A DNA stretch of 6,951 bases, taken from assembly GCA_018725275.1 (NCBI GenBank), contig QLUC01000085.1, positions 1 to 6,951 of the forward strand. The letters are read 5' to 3'. A program made the position numbers and the translations under genes. This document shows positions 5,525 through 6,951 of the stretch, piece by piece (the stretch's first letter is position 1; every line of letters begins with the position of its first letter). This stretch comes from Bacillota bacterium. GTDB lineage: Bacteria; Bacillota; UBA994. The notes under the pieces were generated by a model, which worked only from the letters and a program-made list of their open reading frames with translations, was not told the origin of the DNA and ran no database searches.

Positions 5525-5536
5525 CTAACGTCGTTA
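5525..5536. promoter_or_regulatory. CTAAC-GTC-GTTA palindrome over a ribosome site
   Basis: Twelve of thirteen bases match the recurring CTAAC-N3-GTTAG palindrome (the last G is C). As at 3178, it adjoins the GGAG of the gene starting at 5513, and lies between the leader hairpin and the ATG. Confidence 0.5.
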
Positions 5537-5569
5537 CCGGAAGGCCGTCCGGCGCGGTTTTTTCTTTTT
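5536..5569 (+). terminator. Terminator-like hairpin facing right, in the P1 leader
   Basis: The stem CCGGA/TCCGG with loop AGGCCG is followed by CGCGG, six Ts, C and five Ts on the plus strand, identical to the copy at 4379-4408. It lies within the 5' leader of the leftward transcript. Confidence 0.45.
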
Positions 5570-5598
5570 GGTATAGCACAAACAGTTTACTTTGTCAA
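5570..5598 (-). promoter_or_regulatory. Promoter P1 of the 271-aa gene
   Basis: On the minus strand TTGACA (5593-5598) is followed by a 17-nt spacer and TATACC (5570-5575), preceded by TGC (extended -10). Transcription should start near 5563. A CTAACATT-type box lies about 15 nt upstream of the -35 (5612-5627) and could be a regulator site. Confidence 0.8.
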
Positions 5599-5611
5599 GC
5601 ACTTTCTTGCA

Positions 5612-5627
5612 GTGTTAGAATGTTAAA
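5612..5627 (-). repeat. TAACATT/CTAACA double box upstream of P1
   Basis: Read on the minus strand this is TTTTAACATTCTAACA, nearly the same as the tandem box at 5838-5853 but inverted. It lies about 15 nt upstream of the P1 -35 element, where an activator or repressor could act. Confidence 0.5.
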
Positions 5628-5773
5628 ACGGGTTGTTATTTTTCTTGATTTTATTCTGGTCGAGGGAAAAAATGCAAGTGGCTGATTTGCAAAGCTAAAT
5701 TGTTTTGTTTTGTTATATAGTTATAAAGTTATGTTGAAAAATAGAGAGAGATTCTCCTGAGCGTGCTTAACCA

Positions 5774-5803
5774 CCTCTTTCTCTCTCTCTTTCTCTCTCT
5801 CTT
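5774..5803 (+). repeat. 30-nt pyrimidine-only CT tract
   Basis: The plus strand has an unbroken run of C and T, mainly CT dinucleotides. A short GAGAGAG tract at 5743-5750 could pair with it. Such tracts can form a hairpin or triplex DNA and are prone to slippage. I see no gene linked to it. Confidence 0.7.
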
Positions 5804-5837
5804 ACTTCTAAAAGTATATAGTCTCTACTTTTGCCGT

Positions 5838-5853
5838 CTAACATTCTAACATT
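5838..5853 (+). repeat. Two tandem CTAACATT boxes
   Basis: Two exact head-to-tail 8-bp copies. Related boxes follow at 5897-5906 and 5938-5945, and an inverted pair is at 5612-5627. They share CTAAC with the dispersed 13-bp palindrome and may be half-sites for the same protein. Confidence 0.55.
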
Positions 5854-5880
5854 CAAAAAAACTCGTTTGTTTTCAATGGC

Positions 5881-5893
5881 CTAACAATGTTAG
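5881..5893. promoter_or_regulatory. CTAAC-AAT-GTTAG palindrome
   Basis: An exact copy of the recurring 13-bp palindrome, here in non-coding DNA, immediately followed by further CTAAC half-sites at 5897, 5910 and 5938. This is the densest cluster of the motif in the gene-free region. Confidence 0.6.
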
Positions 5894-5948
5894 TTTCTAA
5901 CATTAGGCCCTAACAAAGCCCGGTTTTCTAACATTGGACTTTTCGTTT

Positions 5949-6071
5949 ATTTCACGATGAGGCTCGATTTTGATTTAATAAATCAATTCGGCCGTTTTCG
6001 TATACGCAACACGCATTTATCGCGCATCCCAAATTAATTTATTAAATCAAAATCGAGCTTCATCGTGAAAT
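5949..6071. repeat. Large imperfect inverted repeat (35-bp arms, 53-bp spacer)
   Basis: The left arm (5949-5983) and right arm (6037-6071) are reverse complements with one mismatch. Similarity continues inward with a few more mismatches to roughly 43 bp per arm. The spacer contains CGTATACG at 5999-6006. Arms include GATTTAATAAAT, an easily melted sequence. It could extrude as a cruciform and may be an origin, a recombination site or the end of an old insertion. I see no transposase. Confidence 0.85.
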
Positions 6072-6153
6072 TAAAAAATGTTTTCGTCCTCGAAAACGAA
6101 ATTCATTTTTGACTTTTGAGTTTTTCTGTTCGCAAAAAGAAACCGGTTTGGTA

Positions 6154-6260
6154 TTTTCGAATTAATTTGGCGTTTTCGTTTTCGAGGAAAAGGCGTTTTC
6201 GAATTAATTTGGCGTTTTCGTTTTCGAGGAAAAGGCGTTTTCGTTTTCGAGGTAAGGGCG
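6154..6260 (+). repeat. 42-bp direct repeats with TTTTCG units, plus partial third copy
   Basis: The 42-bp unit at 6154-6195 is repeated exactly at 6196-6237, and its second half recurs with changes at 6238-6260, with a further TTTTCGTTTTC at 6261-6271. An inverted relative (CCTCGAAAACGAAA) is at 6088-6101. The unit also contains AATTAATTTGG, whose reverse complement occurs next to the right arm of the inverted repeat. An iteron-type protein-binding array is the most likely role. The reading frame across it only translates the repeat. Confidence 0.85.
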
Positions 6261-6266
6261 TTTTCG

Positions 6267-6280
6267 TTTTCCTAGGAAAA
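6267..6280. repeat. TTTTCCTAGGAAAA palindrome
   Basis: A perfect 14-bp palindrome at the end of the TTTTCG repeat array, about 65 bp before the start of the rightward gene. It could be an operator for that gene; the position is the only support. Confidence 0.4.
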
Positions 6281-6344
6281 AAAAGGCTTGTATTTTTTTC
6301 TATGTTTTTTTAGGGTGTGTCACCTCGAAAGGAGTTTAGACATT

Positions 6345-6722
6345 ATGGGCGGTATATCAGTCAGGGACACCACACACTCCAGGTTCCGCGATCTGGCGCG
6401 GGTGAAGGGGATGTCGCAGTCAGGGATGTTCGACTTTTTGGTGAGCGGATACATCGCTTGCCTTCGTGCCGGGCATGACCCGTTTACAGAGGCGTGCCTA
6501 GATAGTGCCGCAGCCGACCGACTGGGCTTGGCCGAACAGCCGAAGCCGGTGGCGGACGTGCAGCCGAAACCGAAGCCGAAGCCGAAACCGATGACGATTG
6601 CGCAGGCCGACGAGGCGTTCTGGCAACAAGAGGCGCTTGAGCGCGAGCGCGTCGCGCGCGGTGAGGCCAGCGTCGAGGATATGCTTGCCGCCGTCCGGCG
6701 TAAGCTTGGAGGGCCGGACTAA
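6345..6722 (+). CDS. Putative ribbon-helix-helix DNA-binding protein (125 aa)
   Basis: The ATG at 6345 is chosen because AAAGGAG lies 10 nt upstream; an upstream ATG at 6303 (and the open frame before it) has no such site. Residues 3-38 (GISVRDTTHSRFRDLARVK...FDFLVSGYIA) fit a ribbon-helix-helix pattern of one strand and two helices as in CopG/Arc-type regulators. A Pro-Lys linker covers about 65-82 (PKPKPKPKP). The C-terminal part (83-125) is a charged helix rich in Glu/Arg. It is transcribed away from the AT-rich region and is followed by palindromic repeats, so a role in copy control, partition or repression of this element is plausible. The fold is inferred by eye. MobC-like mobilisation accessory proteins are an alternative. 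Confidence 0.7.
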   Translation: MGGISVRDTTHSRFRDLARVKGMSQSGMFDFLVSGYIACLRAGHDPFTEACLDSAAADRLGLAEQPKPVADVQPKPKPKPKPMTIAQADEAFWQQEALERERVARGEASVEDMLAAVRRKLGGPD

Positions 6723-6792
6723 CGGCCAACGCCCATCCCCGACCTACTATGAGATTTACCCCACCCGCGCAGGGCAGAGCGAGGCAGAGCCC

Positions 6793-6818
6793 GTTCCACC
6801 TAACGTGTTAGGTGGAAC
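6793..6818. promoter_or_regulatory. 26-bp palindrome with CTAAC-GT-GTTAG core
   Basis: Arms GTTCCACCTAAC and GTTAGGTGGAAC are perfect complements around a 2-nt GT centre, one nt shorter in the centre than the usual motif. There is no T-run after it, so it is more likely a binding site than a terminator, although it lies 70 nt after the end of the rightward gene. Confidence 0.6.
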
Positions 6819-6896
6819 AGAAGGCTAGGTGGCCGACGCCCACATCCGACCTACTATGAGATTTACCCCATCCGCAGAGAGCGGAGCAGAGCAGAA

Positions 6897-6911
6897 CCTA
6901 ACAGCGTTAGG
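6897..6911. repeat. CCTAAC-AGC-GTTAGG palindrome, right-hand repeat copy 1
   Basis: Perfect 15-bp palindrome arms within the repeat region, 37 bp before an identical copy at 6934-6948. Nearly the same site (CTAACAGCGTTA) is also found at 4948-4959 inside the 271-aa gene. Confidence 0.6.
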
Positions 6912-6933
6912 CGCAGGGCAGAGCGAGGCAGAA

Positions 6934-6948
6934 CCTAACAGCGTTAGG
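6934..6948. repeat. CCTAAC-AGC-GTTAGG palindrome, right-hand repeat copy 2
   Basis: An exact second copy of the site at 6897-6911, spaced 37 bp apart, i.e. about 3.5 helical turns. The following GCGC begins another repeat unit at the window edge. Confidence 0.6.
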
Positions 6949-6951
6949 CGC

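Larger units (their letters stand above)
5534..5603 (-). repeat. Promoter-leader cassette, copy 1 (70 bp)
   Basis: This is the second copy of the cassette at 4377-4446, about 94% identical, with promoter, A-rich start region and GC hairpin in the same order. In this copy the recurring palindrome overlaps the downstream end (CGTCGTTA) where copy 2 has none. Confidence 0.85.
5604..6344. other. AT-rich gene-free control region with multiple repeats
   Basis: This roughly 740-bp stretch between divergent units holds no convincing gene. Open frames within it are short, lack ribosome sites, or only translate simple repeats. From left to right it contains CTAACATT-type boxes, purine and pyrimidine tracts, a CTAAC-N3-GTTAG palindrome, a large inverted repeat, TTTTCG-rich direct repeats and a TTTTCC/GGAAAA palindrome. 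AT-richness, iteron-like repeats and a large palindrome together suggest a replication origin or a regulatory hub. I saw no clear DnaA box. Confidence 0.6.
6724..6951 (+). repeat. Degenerate repeat region with embedded palindromes, open at the right edge
   Basis: A segment starting at 6724 recurs at 6831 (offset 107 bp; the core CTACTATGAGATTTACCCC is identical). A 22-bp unit at 6767-6788 (GCGCAGGGCAGAGCG...) recurs at 6911-6932, and a 37-bp tandem repeat (6911-6947) begins again at 6948. Each block carries a CTAAC/GTTAG palindrome. Short frames with ATG at 6749 and 6856 have no ribosome sites. The layout is like an iteron or centromere array and continues out of the window. Confidence 0.75.

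Noticed and set aside
5620..5685. 21-aa ORF on the plus strand (MLKRVVIFLDFILVEG...)
   Set aside because: There is no ribosome site or relative, and it lies in the repeat-rich region. The hydrophobic look comes from T-rich DNA.
6116..6313. 65-aa open frame on the plus strand with repeated RINLAFSFSRKRRF
   Set aside because: It only translates the 42-bp DNA repeats, has no ribosome site, and its repeat period being a multiple of three explains the open frame.
6749..6951. Two related short plus-strand frames starting MRFTP at 6749 and 6856
   Set aside because: No ribosome sites; their likeness reflects the DNA repeat. The second is open at the edge, so it cannot be fully excluded.
5604..6951. 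CRISPR array
   Set aside because: The repeats are direct repeats without unique spacers of regular length, and no Cas gene is visible.

Overview
The window looks like part of a mobile replicon (phage, prophage or phage-plasmid) of a Gram-negative, probably proteobacterial, host. I cannot name the species. The reasons are sigma70-type promoters with 17-bp spacers, GGAG ribosome sites about 8 nt before the starts, tightly packed overlapping small genes, and no housekeeping genes. Coding DNA is GC-rich; the main gene-free stretch is strikingly AT-rich and full of repeats.

Layout. A long leftward (minus-strand) block runs from about 5600 to the left edge. Promoter P1 (5570-5598) leads into an unrecognised 271-aa protein and an 83-aa protein. 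A near-identical promoter P2 (4413-4441) leads into three larger genes: a MoxR/CobS-type AAA+ ATPase (broken by a 64-bp tandem duplication), a 418-aa protein with an HExxH metallopeptidase-like N-terminus and a VWA-like C-terminus with a MIDAS motif, and a 281-aa protein resembling DUF3150. AAA+ and VWA pairs are known ATPase/adaptor machines (CobS-CobT, RavA-ViaA, NorQ-NorD), so these three probably work as one complex; the target is unknown.

The left 1 kb is the strangest part. It is a tandem array of small paralogous overlapping ORFs (at least seven, the last cut by the window edge). They share an N-terminal module (M-x-D-E/K-P-x-LPFYL) and a C-terminal module (WFA-x2-Y-x-R-K/R-V). Successive units overlap by 11 nt, and the codons for the C-terminal R-K-V also form the ribosome binding site of the next unit. 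In two units the modules sit in separate ORFs joined by ATGA overlaps; in two others they are fused.

From about 5600 to 6344 there is no convincing gene. The stretch holds CTAACATT boxes, a 30-nt pyrimidine tract, a large imperfect inverted repeat (35-bp arms with one mismatch), and 42-bp direct repeats rich in TTTTCG. It looks like a replication or control region between divergent transcription units. Rightward from it lies a 125-aa putative ribbon-helix-helix protein, followed by palindrome-bearing repeats that run off the right edge.

A 13-bp palindrome, CTAAC-NNN-GTTAG, or close variants of it, recurs at eight or nine places across the window: at small-ORF junctions, over ribosome sites, in the AT-rich region and in the right-hand repeats. 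This points to one dispersed binding site for a regulator or partition protein of this element; the ribbon-helix-helix protein is a natural but unproven candidate.
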